NCBI GenBank assembly: GCA_027924645.1
Contig: BSBN01000445.1
Span: 8,229,001-8,293,000 of the forward strand
Reading direction: 5' to 3'
DNA: 64,000 nucleotides
Source of the DNA: Cunninghamia lanceolata
Lineage: Eukaryota > Streptophyta > Pinopsida > Cupressales > Cupressaceae
Shown here: positions 47,427-59,441 of the stretch, piece by piece
Layout of the letters: each line of letters starts with the position of its first letter
Position numbering within the stretch: position 1 is the first letter of the stretch
The notes under the pieces: model-generated
Told to the model about the DNA's origin: nothing
Databases searched by the model: none
Seen by the model: only the letters and a program-made list of their open reading frames with translations
Program-made: the position numbers and the translations under genes

Positions 47427-47936
47427 CCCTCAACATGGTCAATACAAACTGCGACAGTCTAACGTTGTTCGGTGGGCATCCATAGCCAGGCGGTTAATTA
47501 AAATCATTCAGCGGCACACACAAACCGCTGACTGGCGATCAAACAAAGACCCACGGCGGTCAGTACCATCTCCACCATACCGGCAGCCTGTACATGTTTT
47601 TCGGTGGTCTACAGAGTAACTGCCACAGGCATCAGAGGGTGTTGTCTCACGCCGTTAAAAGCTTTCACTGGAAATTTTCTAAACACGTCGCTTGTTCCTA
47701 TCGGCGGTTAAACATTGTCAACAGACTAGTGGTTTCCAGCTTTAACTGGAAGTTTCGAACACATTCTCGGCAATCACTAAATCCTCGATGGCCGAGATCT
47801 AAACAATCAGCGTTAAATCTCATCGACGGGGTTTCAAACTCATCACCGGAAATTTTTTATACTCTTGGGTTGCTCGACAATTGGCGGTTTCCTCAAAAAT
47901 CCTAGCGGCAGGAGTATCAAGAGGCAGCTTAAATCA
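47427..47936. other. GC-richer insert between two TRIM units
   Basis: 510 bp with repeated words GGCGGTT, CTGGAAATTTTC and CACCGGAAATT. It is unlike E4 or the LTRs. A 103-codon frame (47594-47905) is not recognisable. Possibly the interior of a longer relative of the TRIM. Confidence 0.5.
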
Positions 47937-48506
47937 TGTTGAGACATGGACCAGCTAGAACTCGAATCTAAGACCTTCCATACACTGCTGGAGTGCTCTA
48001 CCACTGAGCTACTGACCCCTCTTGGACCAGTCCATCGTCAGTCTGGGTGTGGCTTATTTCCAACACCAACAGCCCCCCTTAAGCCACACCTCTTGTGTGC
48101 TTGGGGCTCCTAGCCTGGGCCTGGCTCTGATACCATGTTGAGACATGGACCAGCTAGGACTCAAACCTAGGACCTTCCATACGCTGCTGGAGTGCTCTAC
48201 CACTGAGCTACTAGGCCCTCTTGGACCAGTCCATCGTCGGTCCGGGTGTGGCTTATTTCCAACACCAACAGGCAAAAGCTCAAGTATTCTCCCTGCTCTG
48301 TAAAGCCTCTTCCCCAAATTTTTCTCTTATTAACGCCATGATTCACACACAAGCAGAATCGAGGCTCTAAAAATTGTCTAAATCCTTTGTCACTATTGAA
48401 CACTGACATGCAACTGCTGAATATTGACATACAACTATTGAAACTGACATGCAAGTGATATAATCCGCATCAAAATGTTAGCTTCCCTACAGGCTGGCAA
48501 GATCAT

Positions 48507-48520
48507 AGCTCTAATACCAC
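48507..48520 (-). promoter_or_regulatory. E4 primer binding site
   Basis: Minus strand GTGGTATTAGAGCT adjoining the LTR, tRNA-Met type with one change. Confidence 0.8.
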
Positions 48521-49054
48521 TGTAATGTCCCTAACTAAACTTTTAACACAAAATCACCAAATTTTTACAATCAACACAAACCCGCTCTCTCTGATCACCA
48601 AGATCTCGATGTGGGCAAGGTGAGGGCATACGGAAACTGGGATGTGAACAAGGAAAGCAAATAATGCAGCTCACTGATGGCAAGTTGTTCAGTTTACAAT
48701 CAACACCCAAACATGTGGACAAAAAAAAGATGCTCAAGCCAAACTGGTTGATTATAACTACACATCTGGTCAATGCCAAAATGGCAGACTACAAGCAAAT
48801 CTGGATCAATGCCAAAATGGCAAACTACAAGCAAATCTGGATCAATGCCAAATTGGCAGATAATGAAATGCAAAAGCATTTGGCAACTAAGCCATCCAAA
48901 ATATACAAACTAAAATCAGCTATAAATCTTCAATTATTTTTGGTGATAAATCGCATAGAAAACAATACAATATTAAGCTGAAAGCACTCACAGATTTCTG
49001 ATTTTAATAACTGTAGATATAACATTTCTGTCATATATTTGATCAACTAAAAAT

Positions 49055-50626
49055 TATTGAAAATGCAACACATGAGAAGAGCTTGAGGCTCCAAAATAAC
49101 AAGATTCAATCAGTCATTCATCTTCAACACTTAAAATGATTAGATTCTATGGCTTTATAAAGCCATCCAACTTACTAACTACCCAAACTACTAACTACCA
49201 ACTAACACAACTAATAACTAACTAAAAACTAACATCTAATAAATTAACATTAACATGTTAATTTATTATTTATTACATTATTCTATGTCATGCACTAATA
49301 TTAGTGCATGACATAGAATAATGTAATAAATAATAAATTAACATGTTAATGTTAATTTATTAGATGTTAGTTTTTAGTTAGTTATTAGTTGTGTTAGTTG
49401 GTAGTTAGTAGTTTGGGTAGTTAGTAAGTTGGATGGCTTTATAAAGCCATAGAATCTAATCATTTTAAGTGTTGAAGATGAACGAATGATGAATTGTTGA
49501 TGTGGTTGAGCCTTGAGCTCTTCTTTGTGTGTTGCATTTTCAATATGGTATCAGAGCAGGTGTCTTGGATCTCTTAGGTCGCCTTCCATTCGCTTGTCTT
49601 TTCTTCACCAAAGCAATGCTCAATGATGATGCAATGAGGACCACATGCAGAAGTCATTGTTATCCGTCCATCATTCTTGCATTTTGTCAACAAAGGAGCA
49701 GTGTAGACCATGTGCAAATATGTTGGCTGCATCATCCATATGCATTTCATTCTTGCATCTTGTCAACGAAGGCACATTGCAGACCACGTGCAAATCTATG
49801 ACATTCATCATCCATCTGCATTTGGTTTCTCTTCTTTCTCCATCTTGTTCCTTCATTTAGTTTCTCTCTTCTCTCTCCACCTTGTTCATTCTTTTCATAG
49901 TTTTCACTCCATTTTGTTCATTTCATATCAAAAAATCAGAAAAAATTAAAAATTTATACATTCAAAGTTGGAGAAATCTTTGGTGTTGCAGAAATTTGTT
50001 TTATATCAGTCTCACTAAAACAGTGATATCTTTCTCATTTCGTAACGAAATTTAAAAATTTAAAATGTTCTGAAAAGATGTTAAAGAGGAGAATAAAACT
50101 CGGAACGTTTTTGAGAATTATGTTGATATTTAATGAGTAGTTCGATGCACAAGATAGAGGCGAAATTGTAATATTTTTTTAACATTATGTAAATAGAGAA
50201 ATAAGGATTTTGGAGTCATAAGGGTGTAATAGATTTGTTATTTACACATTGTAATTGGATGCATTATCGGTGGAAACTGACATCCAAAGAAACATTTTCA
50301 TTGAACGGAAGCAATTATAGGCATGCCAATAAAGTCCCTATGTCAGCACTAAAAGGGGGTGTTAGGAATTATTAGTGCATGACATAGAATAATGTAATAA
50401 ATAATAAATTAACATGTTAATGTTAATTTATTAGATGTTAGTTTTTAGTTAGTTATTAGTTATATGTTGGTAGTTAGTAGTTTGGGTAGTTAGTAAGTTG
50501 GATGGCTTTCAAAGCCATAGAATGTAATCATTTGAAGTATTGAAGATGAATGACTGATTGAATCTTGTTGTGTTGGAGCCTCAGGCTCTTCTCATGTGTT
50601 GCATTTTCAATACTTCATTCCTAACA
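49055..50626 (+). mobile_element. Small copia-like non-autonomous element with a head-to-head LTR pair
   Basis: Flanked by AAAAT (49050-49054, 50627-50631) within the E4 LTR. An inverted LTR (49055-49299) meets a forward LTR (49300-49545) at GCACTAAT/ATTAGTGC. Primer site TGGTATCAGAGC at 49546-49557. Interior of about 800 bp without pol. Purine tract AAAAGGGGG (50351-50359). 3' LTR 50360-50626, TGTTAGGAAT...ATTCCTAACA. The two palindrome arms both lack the first 11 LTR bases and the last 14. Confidence 0.88.
49640..49830 (+). repeat. Short tandem repeats in that element's interior
   Basis: The phrase CATTCTTGCAT(T/C)TTGTCAAC(A/G)AAGG...GACCA(T/C)GTGCAAAT recurs, with partial flanking copies. 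Period about 70 bp. Confidence 0.7.
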
Positions 50627-52143
50627 AAAATATGCCCAGAAATTCCCAATTTACTGCTTATTAGAAAGACTGAATCAAATCAGAAATATTAAAATATTAC
50701 CAGCTGATATTTTATGAAATTAAACCACCAAAATGTTGTACTATGCCACAGAAAACAATTACTTATAAATACCTCTCATTTTTTGCTATTATGCTACTGA
50801 TAGTGCTGTTACAGCTCAGGAATCATACAGAAATACTACAACAGTCTTAAACGATTGAAAATCAGTCCCAAATGTTGGCCGCTGGACTGTAGGAGGAGTT
50901 TGATGTTAATAACCCAAATCGGCACCCAAAATGGCAGTGCTTCACCCACAAAGGACAAAATAGCTTGTACAGTCAACAAAGACTCCCTGAAAAGTTAATA
51001 AACAACCAAAAAGCTAATAAAACTCTCCCCAAAAAGCTGTTAAAGGCTATATTAAATAAAATATTCCCAAAAGCTAATAAGATTCCAAAGAAAACTGATA
51101 ACCCAGAATAAGCCAAAAACATTAGATGTTTTATGTAAGATTTTGTCCCCTAATGCTGCAACAAAACTAAAATATTACTTTGTGGCCTTTTTGGAGTGGT
51201 ACGGCCCCTCCACCAATGGTATGGCACCTCTAATATCATACAAAAAGCCATGAATCCTCAACAAATTTTTGTGCCTCCCTCTTATCACTTGTACGGCTGT
51301 TGGGAATGGGACGGCCAACATATATTTGAATAGTATGGCCCCTCGAATTAATATAACACCCCAATATGGTATGGCTGGCATAGGGAGTTGTATGACCAGT
51401 ATAAGGATTTGTAGCTTCTCACAAGGTTAAGATACAAGATTTGCAATCAAATTTATATTGATAACTTTTGAAAATCTAAATCTCACACAACAATTAAATA
51501 TAACTTCACAATAAATCTGGAATTTCATCCACAAACTGGAAAATTCACACAACACACAAATCTAGAACACTTATATTTTTGTATTTTCTGAAAAACCACA
51601 ACACAAACAACTGGGAAAATACCAACATTCAGCTCTAATAAATCTCCAAATCTGCAAACCCAACTCCAAAACACCAAATACGAAAGAGACGGATACCATT
51701 AAGTTCACTAGTGATTCTTGCATGAAATCACTCTAAAGGAATTGAGAGTTTTCATCCCTAATCTAGCATGCAATGCACAAGTAATACATGGATGGAATTA
51801 CTCTTCTGAATCAAAGGGTAATCATCCTCTAATCCGATTCTGGAAACCAAGAGAATATTCATCCTCTGATTTCGAGACCAAGAGGGTTTTCATCCTCCGG
51901 TTGAAAAAAAAATGAACAAAGTTCAATCTTGAGAAACAAGGGTTTATGAAAATAAGCAATGCCCTCTTCTATCTTCAACTCCTTTTGTAGGCACTTTTAG
52001 GGCAACAAAATATTATTTGCTTTATTTTCACTTTTCCCTCCAATAATAAAAGAAAATGACTTTTGAATCTTTTAGTTTAATAATACTTTTGATCCCCATT
52101 TTCAACATCACTTTTGTTTTCCACTTTTAAAATAACTTTTCAA

Positions 52144-53740
52144 GCTATGTAATTGTTGTCACTTGGATTTGCACCCTATGTCAAAGCCTACTGCTGCAAC
52201 AATCCAGTGAAACATTGGAGTGATCTCAAGGTGTGGGACCTACAAGTGGGACAAACCTCCAAAGAAGGCTGGTTCCTCTTTCTTAATTGAGGATTCAGAG
52301 AAATAGACACAACTAAACCTAATACTAAGGATCACCAGGGAAAAGAGAGAAAAGGAAAACTGAAAACAAGAGGTGATACACCAGATTTAGTTTGAAGGGC
52401 CCTCAGATCAACCATTCATACACAGAACAATATCAAACAATACATGTGCATACACAACTCATAAATCACCGACAGAAGTAAATAAAACCGAGTGAAACCC
52501 ACTAGGAAAGAAACATTCACAGAATAGAGATTCATACGCCCATGCTACACAGTGCAAGAATTGTATGAGAAAGTAAAACCTATTGTTTATTTATCATAAA
52601 GGCAAGATTACACGGCTGATACAAGATGTGGCTTTAAAAATACCAATAGCCAACCCTTTTTACATCTGTCTTACATGTATAAATAGCATTTTATTACACT
52701 GTTACAGCACTGGGCGTCGAAGTCTTGGTCAACACATGTCAGGTCACCCATGCTGCAATAAATCGTGGCCCATGGCCCTATCAGAGAAACCCCTGCAAAA
52801 GAAGATTTGCCCACGCCTCAGTCTGCAAAGAAATAAATGCAGAAGAAACCCCCATCTTATCGAGTCGCTGGAACTCACTATTTCAACCACTGCATTGAAC
52901 TCATTCACCTGCAACAATAAGTTTGCCCAACAACTAGATCTACCTAAAAATCGGATCTGATTTTGCATTGATGGTGATCACAAGCGATTTTAGGGCAACA
53001 TAAAGGAAAACACGTTCTCGCGCTTTTACAACACTTTAAAAAGTGTTCAAATTTGACCTCTGCTCTTTCTGGCGCTTTTCCTGCCTCTTTTTTGGCGACT
53101 TTGTATTTGTGTTTCGGCGAACCACCAGGTTCGCCGAAAACCTTAACATTTTCTTCTTCTCATTTTTTTATCTCTTCCTGACATCTTTCTCCTTGTCTTT
53201 GTCTTTCCCTTTCGGCAACTTCATACTTCGGCGAAAAAGGTAAACCACAAACCATTTGGCAAAACGCCTTTTTGGCGAACTTGAAGGTTCACGAACCTTT
53301 GGGTTTGCCGAAAAGGAAAAACTTCCAAGGCAAATCTTAGGATTTTTGGAGATTTCACAAAACCTAGGATTTTAGATTTTCACAAGGCAGAACAACATTA
53401 CAAAACATGAGGAACCCATCCAAGGGGTTTTTGGTGAATTTTAACAACTTTTGCAAAATTTGGGAAGATGGGCTATTTCGGTCTTGGGGAGCTAAAACAG
53501 GTCCACATTTTGGCGACCTCTCAGCGATGCTTTCCAAATCTTGCCGCCAAAACCAACTATTATACCTCCTTCTATCAAAGAAGGCAAAGGTAATCTTCCT
53601 TTGAATGAAGAGGAATCTTATCCATCGACGGGAATGATTTGTAAGGTATTGCCATGCCACCATTTCTCCCTTACTCTACAAGACACAGTTGCAACCTGCG
53701 GGAGACATAAATAGGGGATAAGTTTCTTTAGGGTTTGTTT
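52144..53740. other. Noncoding, one strong hairpin
   Basis: No gene is supported. The 125-codon plus frame at 52583-52960 and the 99-codon minus frame at 53364-53663 are unrecognisable. TTTCGGCGAACC-ACCA-GGTTCGCCGAAA (53112-53139) is a perfect 12-bp hairpin. Further TTCGGC, GGCGAA and TTTGGCGA words lie within the next 200 bp. Confidence 0.5.
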
Positions 53741-54279
53741 TATTTTTATTTTGTTTTTTGTTTTTTAATAAACTTTAATATATCATTGTTTTATTTTGTT
53801 TTTTATCTCTTTAGTGTATTCTTATGGTTTAACTTTGATAAGTTTATCATGGTTTATAAATGTGGCATCTATTTAGCAATATTAAACTATTTTCACAATT
53901 TTGTGGATTTATTACTTTGTTTTTAAAAAAATTCAAATTTATATAAGGAAAATTTAATCACGAATTTTTTTTTTCCAATTTTTTCCTTGCCAAACTTAAT
54001 CTGAAGTTTATCATTGCTAAATTCGAACTCAAACTTAGCTCCATATCACGCTGCACTATTGGATGTTCTTGTGTTCAGTAAGGGAAGCTTCTCTTGTATT
54101 GCTTTGGACAGAAAATCCATGAATTGCCTTTTCATTCCTCTTCTTCTAGCATCCACGTTCAGCCATAACTACACATACCTTGTGCCTCTAATTATCTTTT
54201 TATCAAGTATACCGAACAGATGTTTCTTTAATCAAAGTCTTTTGCTATTGTTATACCTGTTGCTGTGCCTTCTAATGCC

Positions 54280-55560
54280 ATAGTCCTTCATAAGAGTATC
54301 TCAACTTGTGCATTGTCACATCAATAACCTCCAATAAAATCTGAAATTGGACCCAAAGACTTCCTTTTGTGGGTCTTTAAATCCAGATTGAAGTTCGCTA
54401 GTGTTTGCACATCTGCTCTGTTAAGCACAAGGGATCTTCAGGAACTAGCACTGAGATAGTCATTTTGTCAGAAAACAACTGCTAGTGACCCCCTTGTTTA
54501 TGACACCTGTTATCATGTCCTCAATAGAAATGATCGTGCTGCTTTTGCAGGAAAACTCAATTTATATAAAATGAACAAGAATGCATCATACATCAAGATG
54601 ACAAGGTCAGTACAGTACTCCCCTTCCTACACAGGTGAGAAGGAAAGTATCTCGTATCCACCCTCAATATCAAATGATTATGCATGCTTCTGAAGGAACA
54701 AGAACTTCGCATAAAAATGAGTTGCTATGTCACCCAAAGATATATGGAAATCCATGATATATCTTTTTTGGAACACCTTCAAAAGTCAAATTACATCCCA
54801 CTTTCAAACGTATGAGAGAGAAATAAACTGAAAAGCTTAACATTACCACCCTCAATATCAAATGATTGTACATGCTTCTAGTTCTGAAGTAACAAGAGTT
54901 TTGCATAAAACTGAGTTGTTATCTCACCCAAAGATATTTGGAAATCCATAAGATAGATATCCACCCTCAATATCAAATTATTCTACATGTTTCTGAAGTA
55001 ACAAGATATTCACATAAAACTGAGTTGCTATGTCACCAAAAGATATATGAAAATCCATGATATAGATATCTTTCTTGGAACACCTTCAAAATTCAAATAT
55101 CCCACTTCCAAATGTATGAGAGAGAAATCAACTGACAAGCTTAACACTACCACCCTCAATATCAAATGATTGTACATCCTTCTGAAGTAACAAGAGCTTC
55201 ACATAAAACTGAGTTGCTATGTCACCCAAAGATATATGGAAATCCGTGATATAGATACCAACCCTAAATATCAAATGATTGTACATGCTTCTAGTTCTGA
55301 AGTAACAAGAGCTTCACATAAAACTGAGTTGCTATGTCACCAAAAAATATATGGAAATCAATGATATATATTATAGATATCTTTTTTGGAACACCTTCAA
55401 ATGTCAAATTACATCCCACTTCCAAAGGAATGAGAGAGAAATCAGCTGAAAAGCTTAACATTACTACCCAGCAGACATCCTACAAAATAAGGATCACCAA
55501 AAGTAGCTTCCCTTCAGTGAAAAGATCTACCTAAGCTATCATTATGTTGGATTTAGTTCA
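54280..55560. repeat. Irregular tandem repeats
   Basis: Units of about 110-190 bp recur from about 54640 to 55470. The shared words are CACCCTCAATATCAAATGATT, CATGCTTCT.AAG(T/G)AACAAGA, AAACTGAGTTGCTATGTCAC and AAAGATATATGGAAATCC. There are roughly five partial copies. Possibly intronic to the HCC2-like gene on the minus strand. Confidence 0.7.
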
Positions 55561-55940
55561 ATTAATTCAGAACCAATTTGTAGAAATGTTTGCAAGGACC
55601 TTTTTCTTCTTAAAAGTCAACAAAATCCAAAAATACATTTTGTCTGATATTTCACTGTGCTACCTAGGATTGAAATACATCTAATTCATTTCAATCAATT
55701 TCATTGTTTGCAGCATGCAAGTTCAAGTAGAAAAAAGATTGTCTAGAGATCAACTGAATAGCAAACAGGTCTAACAATCATTATAAAATGAGTTCCAAAG
55801 CATGATGAATAAATTTTGAAAATGATAATAGAGAGCTTTTCATTAAGGTTTTAAAAATATGAATAGAAGACCAACACACCTTCACATCAGATATTAGGTA
55901 ATACCACCATAAAGAGTAAAAATATTGAAAAACAGCACAC

Positions 55941-56141
55941 CTAAGATTTCAATGACTTTGGCCATCTTTTGGAGTTCATCTGGATCAATATCAGGAGATG
56001 ATGTGTACCCAAAATAAATCAGCGTCCAATGCCCACAAAATGCACCGTCTGTAACAGGCTTTTCCTCATAATTAATTAGCTCAAAACGGCCTCCAATAGA
56101 AGGTTTACCAACTTCCATGTTTCTTGAAGAACCTTGTGAAG
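55941..56141 (-). CDS. HCC2: Exon of a SCO1-type protein, HCC2 kind
   Basis: 201 bp bounded by TTGCTTGTACAG (acceptor) and AG/GTGTGC (donor). It encodes 66 codons from SQGSSRNMEVGKPSIGG to DELQKMAKVIEIL. The LIYFGYTSSPDIDPDELQ block matches the SCO1/SenC thioredoxin-like fold, where copper-carrying SCO1 has CPDIC. Here both Cys are Ser and Asp. Plant genomes carry a SCO1 paralogue, HCC2, naturally lacking those cysteines and keeping YTSSPD, so this is most likely HCC2 rather than decay. HCC2 is mitochondrial and linked to stress/redox rather than copper delivery. Neighbouring exons were not found in the window, consistent with very long introns or with an isolated fragment. Confidence 0.8.
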
Positions 56142-57017
56142 CTGTACAAGCAAATAATGGAAGAATTAGACATTCAGACAAGAAACAAAATACGTATCAA
56201 ATCATTTCATATAAAAAGGATATCTTGTAAACACCTTTCATTTCCAACAAGAAAAACTTTGAAACCATCTTACAAATGCCTTTAGCAGAAAGATATGCAA
56301 ACCACAGTACTACCTAAACATGGAATAAATGCACTCTTAAGATTTCAAACAAAACAAATGTCCAGAATGTTTCACCAATTCTTTATGATAAAACACACAA
56401 TTATCATGTATACTGTTGTGATGGGTTGGACCTGTTAAGGAGGTGGACTAACCTCTTGATGACTGTCCTGTAGCATACCACATAGGTATACTGAGAGATA
56501 TGTGAATATTACACATTAAATATATAACCATATAGATATACAAATATGAGCTATAAAATAAAATTCCAAGAATGATCCCTCATTAATGAGGTAATAGGTA
56601 ATCAGAGGGTTTGTGAGCAAGCAAAATAGATTTCACCCGAGTGGGTTTCTGAAGCTAAACTTTAGTAGTGCCTCTAGAGGCAATCCTAACATACTTTAAA
56701 AGAAGGGCACTTGACCTCATTTGGCATCTAGCATTCACTTTGGCATTTCACTCACTTTCCAGATTAAGCACTGTGTTCATTCTACTCATCCAAGTATGAA
56801 AATCCTTGGCTATTTTCAAAAATCTTTGAGGATGAAAACCCTCTCGGATTTCCATTTTTAGAGGTGAGGACAAAAACCCTCATTTCCATCATTAATTCCA
56901 CACAAGAGTTGCATGGTGTGTTGATTTGGAGAATTTGTGTGCATTTTCAGGGTTTGGCGAAGGAATATTTGCAAGCAAATCATAGATCACTGTTGTTGGA
57001 GCTGATTTCTATCATCT
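56142..57017. other. Noncoding between the HCC2-like exon and tandem repeat
   Basis: From about 56575 the text has LTR-like leader features (GGATGAAAACCCTC, GACAAAAACCCTCATTTCC, TTTGCAAGCAAATCA) as in 39640-39790, suggesting a degraded LTR just before the tandem array. No gene. Confidence 0.45.
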
Positions 57018-59441
57018 TGTAATAACTGAAACTAATTTTTTTAAATTTTTATAAATTATCTGAAGATGCAAATGCAAGTCCTCGCACTTTCTAATCACCC
57101 AAATCCCAATGTGGGCAAGGTGAGAACATACAATGTTTGGACAACACAATAGCTGTATGAATGCACTGTTGGGAAAGTAAAAGACGGCATAGCCGACTAG
57201 AGCATACAGGCGGCAAGGCTGACCCAAATCAACACCTCTTCGGCAGATAAGTACACTTGTATGTAGAAAGCCACTAGTAGCTTCTAACAAGTCTGATCAA
57301 GTCAAATTAGTTGATAGCGATGCAGTCCTGATCAATGCCAAAAAAGACTAGACAACTGCAATGCAATTGGGTCTACAATGAACCGACCAAGACCTTCTTA
57401 CAATGAATTCAGACTGCTGGCGATATACCATCTAGTTTTTACAATATGTTCAATATGCAACTACTATCTAGCAAATGACCATCCAAACTTACAATAAACA
57501 TGAAGCATGAACTACTGATAATTTAATTCTAAAAACACCAATAGCTACACTACTAGAAATTAATTCAAATTATCAAAATAGCACTGTTGCAGCAAGGATT
57601 AGTCACAATTATCAACAAGATAAAATGATAATCAGGCCATATGGAGTGGTCAAGTTGGAATAAGTTGAGGCACAACATAAATTTCTGATGTATGGCTGCA
57701 ACTGAAGATGAATGATGCTGTTCCAAAACTGTAGGCCACTAAACTATTCTCAAAAACTCAAAATTTGCATTGTACGGCCTTGCCAAAAGACCTCCCAACT
57801 GCTGCAACAACACCAAATCGTATGACTCACTTAGAAAAAAAGGTACGGAAGCAAGGACAACTAGTATGGCCCCTCCAAAATGCAATTTTCGATGTCAAAA
57901 GAGGTACAATTTATCTTTTTCCTTCACACACCTGCTAGCAAGGAAGTATGGCCTGCAAGACTAATGATAGAAGCAATAAATAATAGTACGGCCTGCTACA
58001 AGAAGTACAGCTGGGAGTCTCAGAATGGTACGGCCAAAAACTTAAGATTTGTCGGCTAAATAAGCTCCATCAATGGCTGCGACTGGAATGGCATCAACAA
58101 ACAGCGAGGGTTAAATCTCAAACAGCAACTAAACACTCCAAAAATCTACACGAATATTAAAAGAGCTGATTTCTATCATCTTGTAACAACCCAAACTAAT
58201 TTTTTTGAATTTTTATAAATATCTGAAAATGCAAATGCAAGTCCTCGCACTTTCTAATCACCCAAATCCCGATGTGGGAAGGTGAGAACACACAATGTTT
58301 GGACAACACAATAGCTGTATGAATGCACTGCTGGGAAAATAAAAGACGGCATAGCCGACTAGAGCATACAGGCGAAAAGGCTGACCCAAATCGACACCTC
58401 TTCGGCAGATAAGTATGCTTGTATGTAGAAAGCCATTGGTAGCTTCTAACAGGTCTGATCAAGTCAAATTAGTTGATAGCGATGCAGACCTGATCAATGC
58501 CAAAATAGACTAGACAAATGCAACGCAATTGGGTATACAATGAACCGACCAAGACCTTCTTACAATGAATTCAAACTGTTGGCAATATACCATCTAGTTT
58601 TTACAATATGTTCAATATGCAACTACTATTTAGCAAATGACCATCCAAACTTACAATAAACATGAAGCATGAACTACTGATAATTTAATTCTAAAATCAC
58701 CAATAGCTACACTACTAGAAATTAATTCAAATTATCAAAATAGCACTGTTGCAGCAAGGATTAGTCACAATGATCAACAAGATAAAATGATAAACAGGCC
58801 ATATGGAGTGGTCAAGTTGGAATAAGCTAAGGCACAACATAAATTTCTGATGTATGGCTGCAACTGAAGATGAATGATGCTGTCCCAAAACTATAGGCCA
58901 CTAAACTATGCTCAAAAACTCAAAATTTGCATTGTACGGCCTTGCCAAAAGACCTCCCAACTGCTGCAACAACACCAAATGGCATGACTCACTCAGAAAA
59001 AAAGGTACGGCAGCAAGGACAAGTAGTATGGCCCCTCCAAAATGCAATTTTTGTTGTCAAAAGAGCTACAATTTATTTTTTTCCTTCACACACCCTACTA
59101 GCAAGGAAGTATGGTCTACAAGACTACTGATAGAAGCAATAAATAATAGTACGGCATGCTACAAGAAGTATGGTTGGGAGTTTCAGAGTGGTACAGCCAA
59201 AAACTTAGGATTTGTCGGCCAAATAAGCTCCATCAATGGCTGCGACTGGAATGGCATCAACAAGCAGCAAGGGTTAAATCTCAAACAGCAACTAAACACT
59301 CCAAAAATTTCCATGAATATTGAAAGAGCTGATTTCTATCATCTTGTAATAACCCAAACTAATTTTTTTGAATTTTTATAAATATTTGAAGATGCAAATG
59401 CAAGTCCTCGCACTTTCTGATCACCCAAATCCCGATGTGGG
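57018..59441 (-). repeat. 1.16-kb unit in tandem, two copies and a stub
   Basis: Units 57018-58181 and 58182-59344 are nearly identical, and a third starts at 59345 but is cut after 97 bp by gypsy G2. Each starts TGTAATAACCC (or variants) after AGCTGATTTCTATCATCT. Contains GACGGCATAGCCGAC and several TACGGCC words. A frame seen at 58908-59381 is incidental. Confidence 0.9.

Larger units (their letters stand above)
47211..48270 (-). mobile_element. Miniature LTR element (TRIM-like) with tRNA-like LTRs, compound copy
   Basis: Full 135-bp LTRs at 47211-47345, 47937-48071 and 48136-48270 and a stub at 47409-47426. Minus strand, TGTTGG...TCAACA. Between LTR pairs is a mini-interior of about 63 bp with a tRNA-Met-type primer site (TGGTATCAGAGCC at 48123-48135) and a GGGGGG tract (47346-47351). 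Outer flanks GGCAG (47206-47210) and GGCAA (48271-48275) suggest one compound insertion. 47427-47936 is an unrelated GC-rich insert between the two units. Confidence 0.85.
44985..48340 (-). pseudogene. PDS5: PDS5 fragment captured by E4, interrupted twice
   Basis: Start ATG near 48340 (MALI...), then GKRLYRAGRILE (about 48300) and the TRIM insertion 47211-48270. It continues with HHDLLSILEEVE (about 47195), MQWVVNPLMTSLVKTRLLRH, VITCISEITRITTP and ITKEVFQLIVESFQGLDEIK (47132-46903). After the solo LTR 45313-46902 it resumes with ETVAKVK, VVMLDLEYDDLILEMFQHFFAT and LVLNESDDI (45312-45090). Stops (TAG) and frameshifts are present. Word choices shared with E2 but unusual for PDS5 (FQGLD, (L/V)NES(D/N)D) indicate one ancestral capture. 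Confidence 0.85.
40564..52143 (-). mobile_element. LTR element E4 (minus strand) with PDS5 capture and nested insertions
   Basis: 3' LTR 40564-42668. 5' LTR 48521-52143, which contains a 1.57-kb insertion and lacks about 190 bp at its outer end. A tRNA-Met-type primer site lies at 48507-48520 and a purine tract at about 42669-42685. The internal order on the minus strand is PDS5 N-terminus, gag zinc knuckle, unrecognised protein, CLRTSNFGKGG, purine tract. It is a relative of E2. The right flank is truncated, so no target duplication is visible. Confidence 0.85.
48521..52143 (-). repeat. E4 5' LTR with insertion
   Basis: Colinear with 40564-42480 on both sides of 49055-50631. It stops being alignable after ...ATAACTTTTCAAG at 52143, so the outer 190 bp are missing. 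Confidence 0.85.

Noticed and set aside
52583..52960. 125-codon plus-strand frame
   Set aside because: No recognisable family, atypical composition, surrounded by noncoding repeats.
55941..56141. SCO1 pseudogene because the CPDIC cysteines are missing
   Set aside because: HCC2-type plant proteins naturally lack them, and the exon is otherwise open with good splice sites.
58908..59381. 157-codon plus-strand frame
   Set aside because: Lies in the tandem unit. The same position in the neighbouring unit (57770) is only partly open.
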